Shown in pieces: positions 37,047 through 49,775 of a stretch of DNA of 64,000 bases. Source of the stretch: Lactuca virosa (taxonomy: Eukaryota; Streptophyta; Magnoliopsida; Asterales; Asteraceae); NCBI GenBank assembly GCA_928212115.1, contig CAKMRJ010003334.1, positions 574,422-638,421 on the forward strand, written 5' to 3'. The first letter of the stretch is position 1. Each line of letters opens with the position of its first letter. Under the pieces are notes generated by a model. The model did no database searches. It was not told where the DNA came from and worked only from the letters and a program-made list of their open reading frames with translations. Position numbers and translations under genes: made by a program.

Positions 37047-38140
37047 GAAACGTCAAACGAACTAGAATTGCGGGACCTCTTTGATTGTGCCTCCCCCGAT
37101 GTCAGCGTCTTATTCCATTTTGGATCTAGCCTAACAATCTCCCATATTTTTTCAAACTCAAACGTGTGCCCCATTTCCACTTGATATTTTCCCTCGCGGC
37201 TTTGTAAACATCAAAATCATTCTCACCACTTTGCCTTTGCGATTCTAGTCTCATGAAAATGCCATTAAACTTGGTGCACCGGCGACTGATCGGAGTCCAT
37301 TTGCTGCTAAGCATGTTGATATTCCGATATGGCTGTTTCTTCATAAGCGTGTGGAATTTGTCGAGCACGACTTCCCAAAACCCAACTCTTCGCATATCAT
37401 TTCCTATGGATGGATTCTTTGAAGTCCCGCACCACGCCACCGCTAAAGCATACTCCTCCTCCGGTGTCCACCATAGTGGAGGCTCTTCTTTCGTATTCGC
37501 GACTGCCTTCCCTTTCCTTTTCCCTTTTCCTTTCCCTTTCCCTTTCCGACCGACTCCCGCTTGGTGGTTGTGTGGGTGGTGGTCGTGTGGCTGTTTGTTG
37601 CATGTAACTGAAAGCATTGAAAAGGTTTTGTTGAAGATTTGGGTTTTGCTGAATGTAAGGGGATCTAGGAAATTGCATTGGGGGTGTAGAAAATTGCATT
37701 GGGGTGAGTTTGAGGTGAGGAGGTTCATATAACTTCCGTATTGCGCGAAACCCGTCGGGATGGATGTGTTCGTGTTTGGAGGCGGGGTGTTTGGGTTTTG
37801 CTCCATAGTTGGTTGAAAGGAAAAGTGAGTTTTTTTTTGTGAAACTTGAAAATAGAATGAAGATGAAGATGAGAAAAGATTGTGGTTAAAATATTATGTT
37901 TGTATATTTATTTATAGGTGAAATAAAAAAGGTTAATTTTTTTTTAAATTTATCCGTTCTTCAACGGTCAAAAAATGGAGCGTTTAATGCGTTATGAATG
38001 TTAAGAGGGCAACGAAGGGCAACAGGCATTTTGACAACGGCTGATAACGAATAAGGGGGGTGGTGTTTCGTGTTACCACGCCAATGAGGCGCTTGACACG
38101 TCATAAAAACGGATGTGGGCGTTGCCCACACCGTTCAGTC
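37047..38140 (-). mobile_element. Right part of the split PIF/Harbinger-like element
   Basis: It holds the N-terminal half of the Myb-like ORF and the right terminal inverted repeat (38121-38140). TAA at 38141-38143 matches the TAA before the left end. Without the retroelement nest the element would be about 1.8 kb, with no room for a transposase, so it was already non-autonomous. Confidence 0.8.
37052..37806 (-). pseudogene. Harbinger-like Myb/SANT protein, N-terminal half
   Basis: The frame 37126-37806 encodes 226 residues: a polar N-terminus, a GKGKGKGKRKGK stretch encoded by a GGAAAG-type microsatellite, and then a Myb/SANT-like trihelix (PPLWWTPEEEYALAVAW, GFWEVVLDKFH, SSKWTPISRRCTKFNGIF). 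In PIF/Harbinger elements such a protein binds the element and cooperates with a separate transposase. A frameshift near 37195 displaces the end; in the other frame the family pattern continues (FEFEKIWEIV, LDPKWNK) up to the insertion point at 37052. The C-terminal half lies at 19200-19562. Similar proteins are often misannotated as host genes. Confidence 0.8.
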
Positions 38141-38143
38141 TAA

Positions 38144-38516
38144 AATAATTTCAGATTCTAAAGAGGGAGCCACCATTACCAACGCCGCTTGGTCAAACAT
38201 ACAGGTGCATAAATGGGTGAAATTTTGTCATGACAGGCATGCCTCTATCTAATTTACATAATACTACCGTTCCTATGTTTTGTTTATTGAGCTTGTGTTC
38301 GATTTATGTTCATTTGGTTGTATACTATTTATCGACTCGAGTTTAACAAAACTGATTTAGATGTGAGTTCCATCCAAATTAGTTTTTGGATTAAGATGAT
38401 GGTGCTTGAAATCCTAATTTCAAATGCGATCAAATTAATAACAACAAACAAGAATTGCATTTTATACCCGACAAAAGAAGTTCAAGCTCGTAACTTTCTT
38501 TTCACTTGTTAGCCTC
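38144..38516. other. Non-coding stretch between Harbinger end and solo LTR
   Basis: I see no gene or repeat here. It may contain decayed 3' sequence of the exonuclease-like gene. Confidence 0.4.
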
Positions 38517-38521
38517 TTTTT

Positions 38522-38878
38522 TGTTAGGATCGAGACACTTAACACACGACTCTAAACACACACACAGCTCACGAAAAACAAGAACACAAGGATGAATATG
38601 AGGGATTTAACGTGGTTCGGTCCTTCTCTGACCTACGTCCACCGGTAACTAGGAATTTACATTTCTTGGTGCTAATATGCACTCTTTCTGTGTTACACTA
38701 GATACAAGTTTTACAAATACAGATGAATCTCTTATATAGAGATGGAAATCAGAAGTAGTCAAAAAACACAACCGGGTCTTCAGCCAACCTTTGAAAAAAC
38801 TTCACATTCAACAATTGTGGCTTCACAACTTCACATTGTTCCTGCCATTTTTGACCAGCTGTGGCTTCACATTCAACA
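38522..38878 (-). repeat. Solo LTR in the tail of the exonuclease-like pseudogene
   Basis: It begins TGTTAGGATCG and ends ATTCAACA, flanked by TTTTT on both sides (38517-38521 and 38879-38883). On the reverse strand it has TCTATATAAGAG and CCGAACCACGTTAAATCC, a motif common in plant copia LTRs. No internal region is present. The poly-T flank weakens the duplication evidence. Confidence 0.6.
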
Positions 38879-38883
38879 TTTTT

Positions 38884-40797
38884 CTCTCCGATTGCAATTA
38901 TGTTGACGGTTTTAGAATCCACGCTTTTATGTGAACCGGGATTAATACATAATATTTCTAAATCATCAACATCTTTCACCCCCGACTTTTGTTCAGAAAC
39001 ACAATCGACTCCTGTACTTCGTAAGACTTCAACTTGAGTTACCTCTGAAGATTGCTCCTTGTTGACCATAAGTGTTTTTTTCGTCTCTTGAAAGGATTGT
39101 TGTCAGGAATCGTTGATCATCGTTTGGCAGGAATTGCATCATCTCTGCTCAGAATATTCTTCTTTAACGGAGAAATCAAAATTTTGAGGCTCGAATCACT
39201 TAAGCATCTCCGTTCTTCTACATTGACCTTAGGCTTCGTTTCCTGTTCCATCACTGAAATTCTTTTACTTTTAGTTTTCTGAGACGACACAATGGTAAAG
39301 CAGTTGTTTGTGTTTGTTTGACTTATTTCCTGATTGAAACTTAGATTATGATGGAAGGAAATCACATCCAGCTACAACACACATACCTACACAAATACAT
39401 ATTCCCTATAATCATTAGTTTCAGCGGAAGGAACAAAGAGTATTTGTTTGACATTTTGTATTTTTACCTGTGAACAACTCTTTATCAAAATCTAGGAAAG
39501 AAGTTATACGTCTCACAGAACCTAAAACTTTGTCTATGGCTATCTCTTCCCCCATTGCCATATCGATCCATCTTGAAAATAACCTGATAACATTAACATC
39601 AAGTTCAAATGTTAAAAATTAAGAGACAAGTAATTGGTCGATTTTTGTAAACAAGCTCTTACAGAGGAGCAACCATAGGCTAGCAGATCACTATCCTCTG
39701 ATATAACTGCAACAATGCCACCTTCTTCTGCATCAAGACTGGATAAATATGCCAACTGTGCATCTGCCTCGTATGGAGCTACTAAACTCAATATTCTCTA
39801 ACTTCAGAATCTGGAAATTTGGAAATTTTTAGAGGCAGATTAATAAATAATAATACAAGATTTTTATGTAGATAGAATTACAAATAAATATCGTACCTCA
39901 ATAAGTTGGTGTGCCATGGATGGTGTAATACTTACTGCTCTCTGCATTCAAGAAAGATGGCTCTCATGGCATTATTTGATATGAAAAAATTCGAATACTT
40001 ATCAGTGTAAGCAGAGGTCAAATTTTTAGTACCTGGAACATCTCTGTTGCAACATTAATATTACCCTCTTTGAGCTTTGCCATTGCTAAATCACAGTTGC
40101 CTTTCCTTTTACTAAGAGAAATCAAATATGGATGAAATGATGCTACTTTATCTTTAAAAATTGTGTTAAATCTAATGCAAAGGTTTAAATAGTATAAATT
40201 ACTTGTGTCTATCTTGCTCAGTGAGGGACTTGCAGGGGATGTTACAACCATCAAAAACTAGCACTGGACTAATGTTATGATGACAAAGCAAATTGATGTG
40301 ATGCATACAGTAGTTTAGGTACTGTGACTTTTTGTCTCCTTCCATATTCAAACAAAGCTCCATACTACATGAATATGTTGTTTGTTTTTCAACAAAAACA
40401 AAGCTCTATTAAACTTCATTCATTGCATAATTGCAGTATGCAACAAGTATAGTAATGGATTAGACGGATTCTAATCATTCTATGTATAATGTGATAGATT
40501 ACTGCGGCCAATTTAAGAAATGACTAAACCACCATGAGGTAGATAAATTACAACGATAAGTATGTCATTTTAGCTTGAAAAAAACACACGCATACCTCCT
40601 TTGTGAAGCCACGAATATGCATCGATACCCACCTGTACAGATCGAGGATAAAAATAATTACTCCGATTCAATTGTTAACTGGTGGAAATAATGAAACATG
40701 AGATCGATTTCACGTACGCATTTGCCAACATATTTCTTGATGTGAACGGGCTCAACGTAGGGTTTCATGAATTTTAGAAGATCTTTGATACCCATTT
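38884..40797 (-). pseudogene. EXO1-like: Exonuclease 1-like gene (FEN1/XPG family), decayed, introns retained
   Basis: Exons on the reverse strand at about 40797-40718, 40632-40596, 40377-40203, 40111-40033, 39941-39897, 39810-39663, 39583-39468 and from 39386. They encode MGIKDLLKFMKPYVEPVHIK, GIDAYSWLHKG, SCSMELCL, VLVFDG, KRKGNCDLAMAKLKEGN, SITPSMAHQLIE, APYEADAQLAYLSSL, SEDSDLLAYGC, IFKMDRYGNG and CVVAGCDFLPS. The metal-binding acidic residues of the family are still visible. EXO1 is a 5'-3' exonuclease and flap nuclease in mismatch repair and recombination. Lesions: the exon 3 acceptor AG is AA, two bases are missing before APYEADAQ, an extra G follows RYGNG, and sequence after FLPS jumps to a C-terminal-like region (39117-39345). 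Intron retention rules out a processed copy. Confidence 0.85.
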
Positions 40798-41089
40798 TCT
40801 TGTTGGTTTTGATGAAAGATGCCGCTTCCGATTGGATGGAATCACGCGAAGAACAAGGATACGTCGTATGTAGTGAGAGAATCATGCTCTGGCCATTTTG
40901 TACGACGATTGAAGCTTTAGCCGCGGAAAAGTCTTTTTGAAATTTTGACGGGAAGACTCATGCGAACTAAAATCAAGAGCAAGTTACATAATTGGTCCTA
41001 TGTTATAGTAATTTTTTGAATCAATTCAAGTGTTATCGATTTTAACACTCATTGTCCCTTAAAAACTTATTTGTCATGTTTCTGATCCC
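40798..41089. other. Sequence upstream of the exonuclease-like pseudogene
   Basis: No TATA box or gene is evident. An in-frame upstream ATG at 40885 extends the first exon, but the family start is MGIKDLL at 40797. Confidence 0.4.
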
Positions 41090-41257
41090 CAGGGACGGAC
41101 GCAGGAATACATTGCAGGTGTTGCCGGGATGAATAGGTGTTGCCGATACATGAAAAATAAGTAAAAAAAAAATCGAAAAATCGAAAATTTTTCTACTGCG
41201 GCCAGAAAAGTTAGGGGTTGCCGGTGCCACACCGGGAACCCCTTAAAACCGTCCCTG
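41090..41257. mobile_element. hAT-type MITE
   Basis: The ends CAGGGACGG and CCGTCCCTG are perfect 9-bp inverted repeats typical of hAT elements. The flanks CTGATCCC (41082-41089) and TTGATCCC (41258-41265) match in 7 of 8 bases, as expected for an 8-bp hAT target duplication. It is 168 bp and non-coding. Confidence 0.85.
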
Positions 41258-41376
41258 TTGATCCCTATGTCGTTTAATTAAACAGAAAGACCGTAAATTC
41301 TATAAAAATGACAAATTTACTCTCATCATTCCATATTTCGTCCCCCTTTTCCTCTTACCAAGATAATCACAACCAC

Positions 41377-41855
41377 TGTTATGGACCAAGGTTCCTGAAG
41401 TTTCCAAGCCCTCTAAAGAACGTTGGAACAATCAATAAAGGTCGGAAAGACGCCATAGAAATCGAGAACACACTATAAGAACATGAAAGACGCTAGAGTA
41501 TTAAGAAGCTCCTAAAGCAAAATGGAACGACTGCAATCGGGACAATAGAGGACGCAAGAATAATACGGGAGATTGGGAACGTCCAAGAATTCTCTAGTAC
41601 ATTGTAGAGTATTAAGGAACATTATGGAAGCCTTGAATAGTAGTTTAGATCTTGGTAGATAGATCTAAAATAGTTGAGAGACTACGTGATCTTAAACTTC
41701 CAATGAGGAGGTGAAGGGCCCTATAAATAGGGAGGAAGGCTTATTTGCCCAACCCATTAAGAGGTACCTTGTATACTTGAGACTTAGAATTAATATACAT
41801 AGTTGTTTCCTTATCGAAATTTTTAGCCTTGGTTTCTTACTTGTTGGTTCATTAA
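41377..41855 (+). repeat. Possible LTR or TRIM-like fragment
   Basis: It starts TGTTATGGACC and contains CTATAAATAGG near 41720 and a T-rich end, like a short LTR with its promoter. No clear 3' end, partner or target duplication was found. Confidence 0.35.
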
Positions 41856-42154
41856 TGTAACGTCCCAAATTTTCACCTAAAATTTTCATTTTTAAAACAA
41901 ACGTAATCAACAAGAACCATTTTTCCAGAGTATAATAAAACAATCATTTGTTCCAAAACATCACCACATCATTTCAAAATCAGAGTAATAATAAAAAATA
42001 GTAATATCATATCAACGGAAGTCTCTAAAAACAAATCCATGGATGAGATACAGTCAGGTCGGGCCATTCCCCTTGCTACCGGAACAACCTGAAAACATTT
42101 ACATTTAACGAATAAGCATTTCCCAAGATACCAAATACCCATGTGAAGGCTAAG
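41856..42154. repeat. Gypsy LTR-like fragment
   Basis: It begins TGTAACGTCCCAAATTTTC, like the ends of gypsy LTRs in this window, and stops where the next LTR starts. No coding sequence. Confidence 0.45.
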
Positions 42155-44301
<2,147 letters not shown>

Positions 44302-46192
44302 ATTATCTCCCTCTTAGGATGATTCCGTTTCGGAATCATGCATCAGCGAACAGATGTGGATAGTGACTCCTCATATCACTTTCTATATCCCAAGTAAGGT
44401 TTGACCTTGCCATATGTTTTCATCTCACAAGCACTTTGTTTTTAGATCAACAATCTGTTCAGGTTCTTCAACTAACCTTCTGTTTTCATCGACTCTTAAT
44501 TTAGAAAGTGGAATCATGTCGGATACTTCTCCCAATAATTTTCCCAGTTAACAAACGTGAAAGGTGTTATGAATGCCTTCCATCTTGGCCGGTAACTCCA
44601 TCTTGTACGCTTGGTTTCCAATTCTTTGAAGCACTTTGAATGGTCCAATAAATCTTAGACTCAGCTTTCCATGTTTCCAAATCTAGTAAGTCCCTTCCAT
44701 GGAGATAACTTGAGTAAAACCAGGTCCCCGACTTCAAAAGTCATTGGTTGACACTTTTTATCCGCGTAACTCTTTTGATGGTTTTGGGCTGCTATCATTT
44801 TGTCTCTGATTATATTTAATTTCTCGGCAGTCTGATGGACAATCTCAGGCCTCATAAATTGTTTTTCCCAGCCTCGATCCAACAAGATTGCTATGACATT
44901 TATGTCCGTAAAACGCATGATAAGGTGTCATCTTAATGTTTGAATGGTAATTGTTGTTGTATGAAAATTCAACCAGTGGTAGATGCTCATCCTAGTTACC
45001 CATGAATTCCAAAGTACATGGTTGTAACGTATCATCTAGTATTTGAATCGTTCTTTCACTTTGACCATCTGTCTGAGGATGATAAGTCGTACTCAAACAT
45101 AATTTTGTACCCATCTCATCGTGTAAACTCCTCCAAAATCAAGAAGTGAATGACTGTCTTGGTCAGACATAATTGTCAAGGGTACACCATGAGTTTTTAC
45201 TATCTCCTTCACGTAAACTTTAGCAAGCTTTTCCATATACCATCTTTCGTTGGTTGCTATGAAATGCATACTTTTTGTTAATCGATCTACAACCACTCAG
45301 ATCATGTCGTGACCTCCCTTTGTTCTGGGCAGTTTGGTTATGGAATCCATGGTAAGGTCCTCTTATTTACCTATGGGTACCGGTAATGACTCTAAACTCC
45401 TATACATTTTCTAATGTTGAGTCTTGAATATTGCTCATGTCACACACTCGACCACATACTTAACAAAATCGAACTTCATTGTTGGCCACCAGTAGTATGG
45501 TTTCTGATCCATATACATATTGGTGTTGTCTGGATGAATAGAGTACATGGTTTTATGAGACTCTTCCATGAGAAGATCTCTTATTTCACCCATCTTTGGC
45601 ACCCATATTGTGTTTTTGGAATACTTTCAACCCATTGGTTGTTCATTCCAAACACTAACTTCTTGCCTGGATGTTCTTCATTTCGGTTATCTCCTTCCAT
45701 AACATCAATCTGAGCCTTCTTGGTACTTTCCACAATCGTTGAGAAATGTTCAATTCTTAATGCTCTTGGCCTTTTCCTATCTAGTTTTATCTTTCTACTC
45801 AAATCATTTGCTACGATATTTGCCTTACCAGGATGGTATAGTATTTCGTAGTCATAGTCCTTGAGTAATTCTAGCCAACGTCTCATTGAAATCCTCCTGA
45901 TCAAAGATATACTGAAGACTCTTTTGATCAGTGAAAAGTTTACACTTCATTCCATACAGACAACGTCTCCATATTTTCAAGGTGAAAACTACCGCTGCTA
46001 ACTCCAAATCATGTGTAGGGTAGTTTCATTCGTGGGTATTTAGTTATTGTGATGCAGATTCTATTACCTTATCCCTTTGGGCCAAAACACATCCTAACCC
46101 AACTCCAAATGCATCACTATAAACTGTAAAGTCTTCAAATCCCTCGGGTAAAGCAAGGATCGGTGCTTCACACAACTCTTTCTTTAATTTCT
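44302..46192 (-). pseudogene. pol: Gypsy element 2, RNase H and integrase
   Basis: The reverse strand shows, in order from the right: the RNase H core near 46000-46180, RWLELLKDYDYEILYHPGKA and ANDLSRK (45800-45880), the integrase core (VVDRLTKSMHFI, 45250-45296; KTHGVPLTIMSDQD, about 45190), and the integrase C-terminus (QKSYADKK, FEVGDLVLLKLSPWKG, 44690-44780). Frames are short and broken by many indels. Integrase would insert the cDNA copy. The RNase H end is cut at 46192 by the copia derivative; the rest of the element continues at 51331. Confidence 0.85.
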
Positions 46193-46305
46193 CAAGTTAT
46201 TCTTCTTCTCCTTCTCTTCTATTTTGATCTAGCATCATCCGTTTGATTGGGATTCCGCACCATCAAACGGATCTGATTGATACTCAAGCAGATTGGGGAC
46301 TTACA
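46193..46305 (+). repeat. Truncated 5' LTR of the SIRE-like derivative
   Basis: Only the R/U5-like end is present, matching 51218-51330. The first 285 bp found in the 3' LTR are missing, and the break has a few bases of microhomology (TCAAGTTA). Confidence 0.8.
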
Positions 46306-47261
46306 AGTGGTATCAGAGCTTGGATTGTATCAATCAATTTTTTCAGATCTGGAGCTTATTTGATCTTATTTTTAAAGGATTTTTGCATTTTTGGATAGAT
46401 CTCTGAAAATTAGGGGGGGTTTGTTCTTCGCGTTTTTCATAAAAACGAATTCTGGATCGAGTTTTGGAGCAAAAATGGTGAAAAACGTCGTTTTTTTTGC
46501 GATCTGAAGCAGTGTTTACGGCCTCGGAGTTCACGGCCGAAGTTTACGGTCCGAGGTTTACGGCCTCGGAGTTTACGTTCCGAGGTTTACGGTCAGCATC
46601 GCACGTGTACGGCTCGGAGTTCACGGCCAGCAGCAGCATCGCACGTGTACGGTCGACGTTTGCGGCCCTCGCCTCGGATTCGTGGTCAGCCTCGCATAGT
46701 GTCCGAAGTTAGCACCTCGTTCTCGGTATTCGCTTCGGTCTCGGTCAGCAGCAGCAGTCGTCCTCGCATCCTCGTTTCCTCGCACAGCAGCGTCCAATAA
46801 AAAAGAGGAAGCGAGGTTGGAGGTGCCGGGGATCGAACTTGGGTCTCCTACCTCCTCATCCCACGCGTCTTACCATTTGCTCTAGCCTACTTCTTGTTTC
46901 ATTCCTTCGAAATTTAATTCAAAAGCACTTCCAGTCGCTTCTAGTTTCGCAAATTTGACACTTTTAACCCAAAAATCAATTTCCTTTATTTTTAAATTAC
47001 TTTTTCAACCAAAAATTTTAGATTTTAATTTTTAACTTTTAATTTTTGACTTTTAATTTTGACCTTTTTACTTAAAATTTTGACTTTGACTTTTAAAGTT
47101 TGACCTTTGAGTTTAAACTTTGACTTTCTCGTTTAACCTTCAAAATTTCAAATTTAGCTTTTCGGTTTGACTTTTTAGTTTGACTTTTAAATTTGACTTT
47201 TTAAATTTGACTTTTAAGGTTGACTTTTGAGTTTTTAGTCAAAGGGCATTTTTGATAAACA
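46306..47261 (+). other. Leader of the SIRE-like derivative
   Basis: TGGTATCAGAGCTTGG at 46308-46323 is the tRNA-Met primer site. An array of TTTACGG/TTCACGG motifs lies at 46514-46660. A tRNA-like segment with A- and B-box motifs lies on the reverse strand at 46815-46895. A run of imperfect TTTGACTTTT units fills 46990-47240. Confidence 0.75.
46815..46895 (-). other. tRNA-like or SINE-like segment with pol III box motifs
   Basis: On the reverse strand, TAGAGCAAATGG (46873-46884) resembles an A box and AGTTCGATCC (46830-46839) a B box, 33 bp apart. The segment ends CCCCGGCACC like a tRNA 3' end. A full cloverleaf does not fold well by eye, so a SINE or tRNA relic is more likely than a working tRNA gene. 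Confidence 0.4.
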
Positions 47262-48368
47262 ATGAGTTCTTCAAACACCAAAGTCAATGAAATTTCTTGT
47301 TCTCAAACATGCATTGATAAAGTTAAAAATTTACTTGAGCATATCGAATTATTACGCAGAGAGAACGAGGACCTAAAATACGAAGGATATCAACTTAGGA
47401 AAGGACAGAAACCCCTGAAGGCTGAATTAGAAGCAAAAACCAAAGACTTTAGAAAACTTCTAGAAGAATATAGCAATAAGAGTGCGAGTTATAGATATGT
47501 GGCTGAACAACTTGCTGAGGTAACTGCTGAGCTTGACACATTAAAAAACAAATTTGAAAATGCAGATTTTACTTTTAGAAAATTTGATATGTCAAGTGAA
47601 GTAGTTGCATCCATGATAGAAACTAATTTGAAATTCAAAGAGAATCAGCAAAAGGGTTTAGGATATGACAAAGTGCCTCCTCCTTATAATCATAATTATC
47701 AGTTTAAGCCATTGACAAAAGAGGAAAAGGACAGAGAGCCACATCTTAAATATGGACTTGTGTCAGGAAGTAGTATTAATGTTGAAAATACTAATGTTTC
47801 TACTTCCCATGCAGATCAATCTTTAAGTCAATCAAAGCAAATAGTTGAAGAGAGTGTGTCTGATAATAAAATTGTATCAAAGTCTGATGACTTAATTTTT
47901 TTCGATATATTTGATGATATCTTTGATAATTCTGACGTGGATGTGCCAGAAAGTGTTGAGCTGAACGATTCTAATGATTCTACTTCTTGTGCAGGTAAAG
48001 TAACGGAAGATGAGAACAAGGAGAAAACTATTGAACAAACCAATGTCTCCTTGAACTCTGAATCTGTTGCTTCGAATTCAGTTACTTCTGATCAACCTGC
48101 TGTTGAGAAGTACAGGCCACCAAATCAAGTTAAACAGAATGCCTGCTGCAACTGTGCGTGTGGGAAAAGCAAGAAACAAGGCAAGGATACGCCACCAGGA
48201 GCAGGAAGAAACAACTTCCCAGTGAAGAAAAAGACATGTTTTCACTGTGGAACACCTGGACACATTGCCAGAAATTGTCCAAATCGCGCGTACGTTCCCT
48301 ACTATGCACAAGGGTGGCAGAACGCGCCAAGAGGGAGATTTTCCAAAAGAAAACCCTCAAGGTCATGA
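47262..48368 (+). CDS. gag: Gag-like protein of the SIRE-like derivative, intact frame
   Basis: This 368-residue frame is the longest uninterrupted gag in the window. Residues 20-115 are rich in Leu, Glu and Lys in a heptad-like spacing (VKNLLEHIELLRRENEDL), suggesting a coiled coil. Residues 200-280 are acidic and Ser/Asn-rich. Near residue 330 there is one zinc knuckle, CFHCGTPGHIARNC, and the tail is basic (GRFSKRKPSRS). This is the layout of a copia gag nucleocapsid. It lies between the leader and a broken protease, with no other pol domain, so a product could only act with enzymes supplied by related elements. Start chosen at the first ATG after the T-rich leader. Confidence 0.82.
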   Translation: MSSSNTKVNEISCSQTCIDKVKNLLEHIELLRRENEDLKYEGYQLRKGQKPLKAELEAKTKDFRKLLEEYSNKSASYRYVAEQLAEVTAELDTLKNKFENADFTFRKFDMSSEVVASMIETNLKFKENQQKGLGYDKVPPPYNHNYQFKPLTKEEKDREPHLKYGLVSGSSINVENTNVSTSHADQSLSQSKQIVEESVSDNKIVSKSDDLIFFDIFDDIFDNSDVDVPESVELNDSNDSTSCAGKVTEDENKEKTIEQTNVSLNSESVASNSVTSDQPAVEKYRPPNQVKQNACCNCACGKSKKQGKDTPPGAGRNNFPVKKKTCFHCGTPGHIARNCPNRAYVPYYAQGWQNAPRGRFSKRKPSRS

Positions 48369-49010
48369 TCAGACAATGGTGACTGGAATGCCATGAAGGG
48401 CAAGAATTCAACTCCCAAGGGCAAGAAGGGAATGCCGACCCAGAAACTAATTTCAAGAAATGCTCCAACGAAACCAAAACCGGCTAGGTCAAAGTCATCT
48501 CGATAGCAGACCTCAAGTTCAAAATCAAGTGCCGAGGCACCCATCTGCTCGAAAAAGAAATGGGTTAAACCCGACTATAGATAGGTACCAAAGGTTCAAT
48601 CTCCCAAATCACCTAATGATTCTAATATTTCTACATCTTCTGTTTGTGATAAACAAGATATATCATGGGAGAGAATACTTTGCAAAGATGACAAAGGTCA
48701 ACCCAGTTTCAAAATGGACTGGGTTCCAAAGACCAAGTAATCCCGCTCTGTGTCGGAGCAGCTATGGAGGCATATCATCAGACTTTAGTTTGTTGGTAGT
48801 GGCTGTTCCAGGCACATGATAGGAGGCATCTCTCAACTGTACAACACTCAGAACTTTGTTTGAGAGTATGTGTCCTTTGCGGTAAAGGAAGAAAGGAAGG
48901 GATCACTCATGGGGTTTGTGCTTAACGATGTGAAGAATTTTCGGATCTGTTCTGAGATTATGTGTGCTGTTCTCAGACCTTCTGGATGCAAATTCAATCG
49001 GTGACTTACA
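48369..49010 (+). pseudogene. Protease remnant of the SIRE-like derivative
   Basis: After gag, a frame near 48800 reads SGCSRHMIGGISQLYNT, matching the copia protease site (D-SG-CSRHM) with the catalytic aspartate region eroded. Stops follow at once. Integrase, reverse transcriptase and RNase H are not found downstream. Confidence 0.7.
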
Positions 49011-49480
49011 GTTTGAGTTTTCTTCTCTATACTCCTGAGTTTATCTTAAACTGATTCATTTTGAAGACAATTTTTTATTTCCTTATATGTCTTTCTTTAG
49101 TAGATTGTTTTGGGAAGTGATATGACGTATAGTGCTAAAGGGCAATTTATGATACGTGTAATGCACTTAAGCCGAATTGTCTAGACTCTGTATTCAATGT
49201 GCTGGTAGGCATAGAGGATTCAAAAGGACTAGACATTAATTGACCATGAAAGGACTAGACAATATAGACTTAGATAGTTTCATTTGGACTGACCATACGA
49301 CGCTCGGGTAGATTGAGCAGTGAGATAAACATGGGAGCCTGCGAGATACACTAAAAGTTAATTATCTAGAACTGTGGCTGAACATTTCCTTGATGTATGG
49401 ACTCATGTCCTTAATTCCGGTATTGATAGGGCAACTGGGGGGTTCTGATAAAGTAGGTCTGTAGGAAATTATTTTCTTGC

Positions 49481-49775
49481 TTTCTATCTGTCAGTCATAT
49501 GTTGCTTCCTCTACGTGATTGAAATAGATCCGACCTGGATTGCAACATATGCAACTCTATTTCTACGCACCTCCTTATCTATGAAATTCTTTCTATCTGT
49601 TAGTTATATGTTGTCTCCTCTGCGTGATTGAAATGATCCGACCTGGAACACAGCATATGTAACATTCTACCTCTCAATCCCTCTATCCTAGTTAGCCATA
49701 TGTTGTTCCCTCTGTGTGATTGGAAGACATCCGACCTGGGATACAACATATGCACTTCTATATCTGACTTCTTTC
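49481..49775. repeat. Three tandem ~100-bp units, each with a hairpin
   Basis: Units begin near 49481, 49590 and 49689. Each has CATATGTTG-type sequence, CCTCT(A/G)YGTGATTG, ATCCGACCTGG and then CAACATATG-type sequence. The flanking 10-mers pair: CATATGTTGC with GCAACATATG, TATATGTTGT with ACAGCATATG, and CATATGTTGT with ACAACATATG. Differences between copies keep pairing. Confidence 0.85.

Noticed and set aside
37397..37732. Frames overlapping the Myb-like ORF on both strands
   Set aside because: They are shadows created by the GGAAAG-type microsatellite and GC-richer composition of the Harbinger-like ORF.
47828..48544. Reverse-strand frames under the SIRE-like gag
   Set aside because: They are antisense to the gag frame that carries a zinc knuckle.
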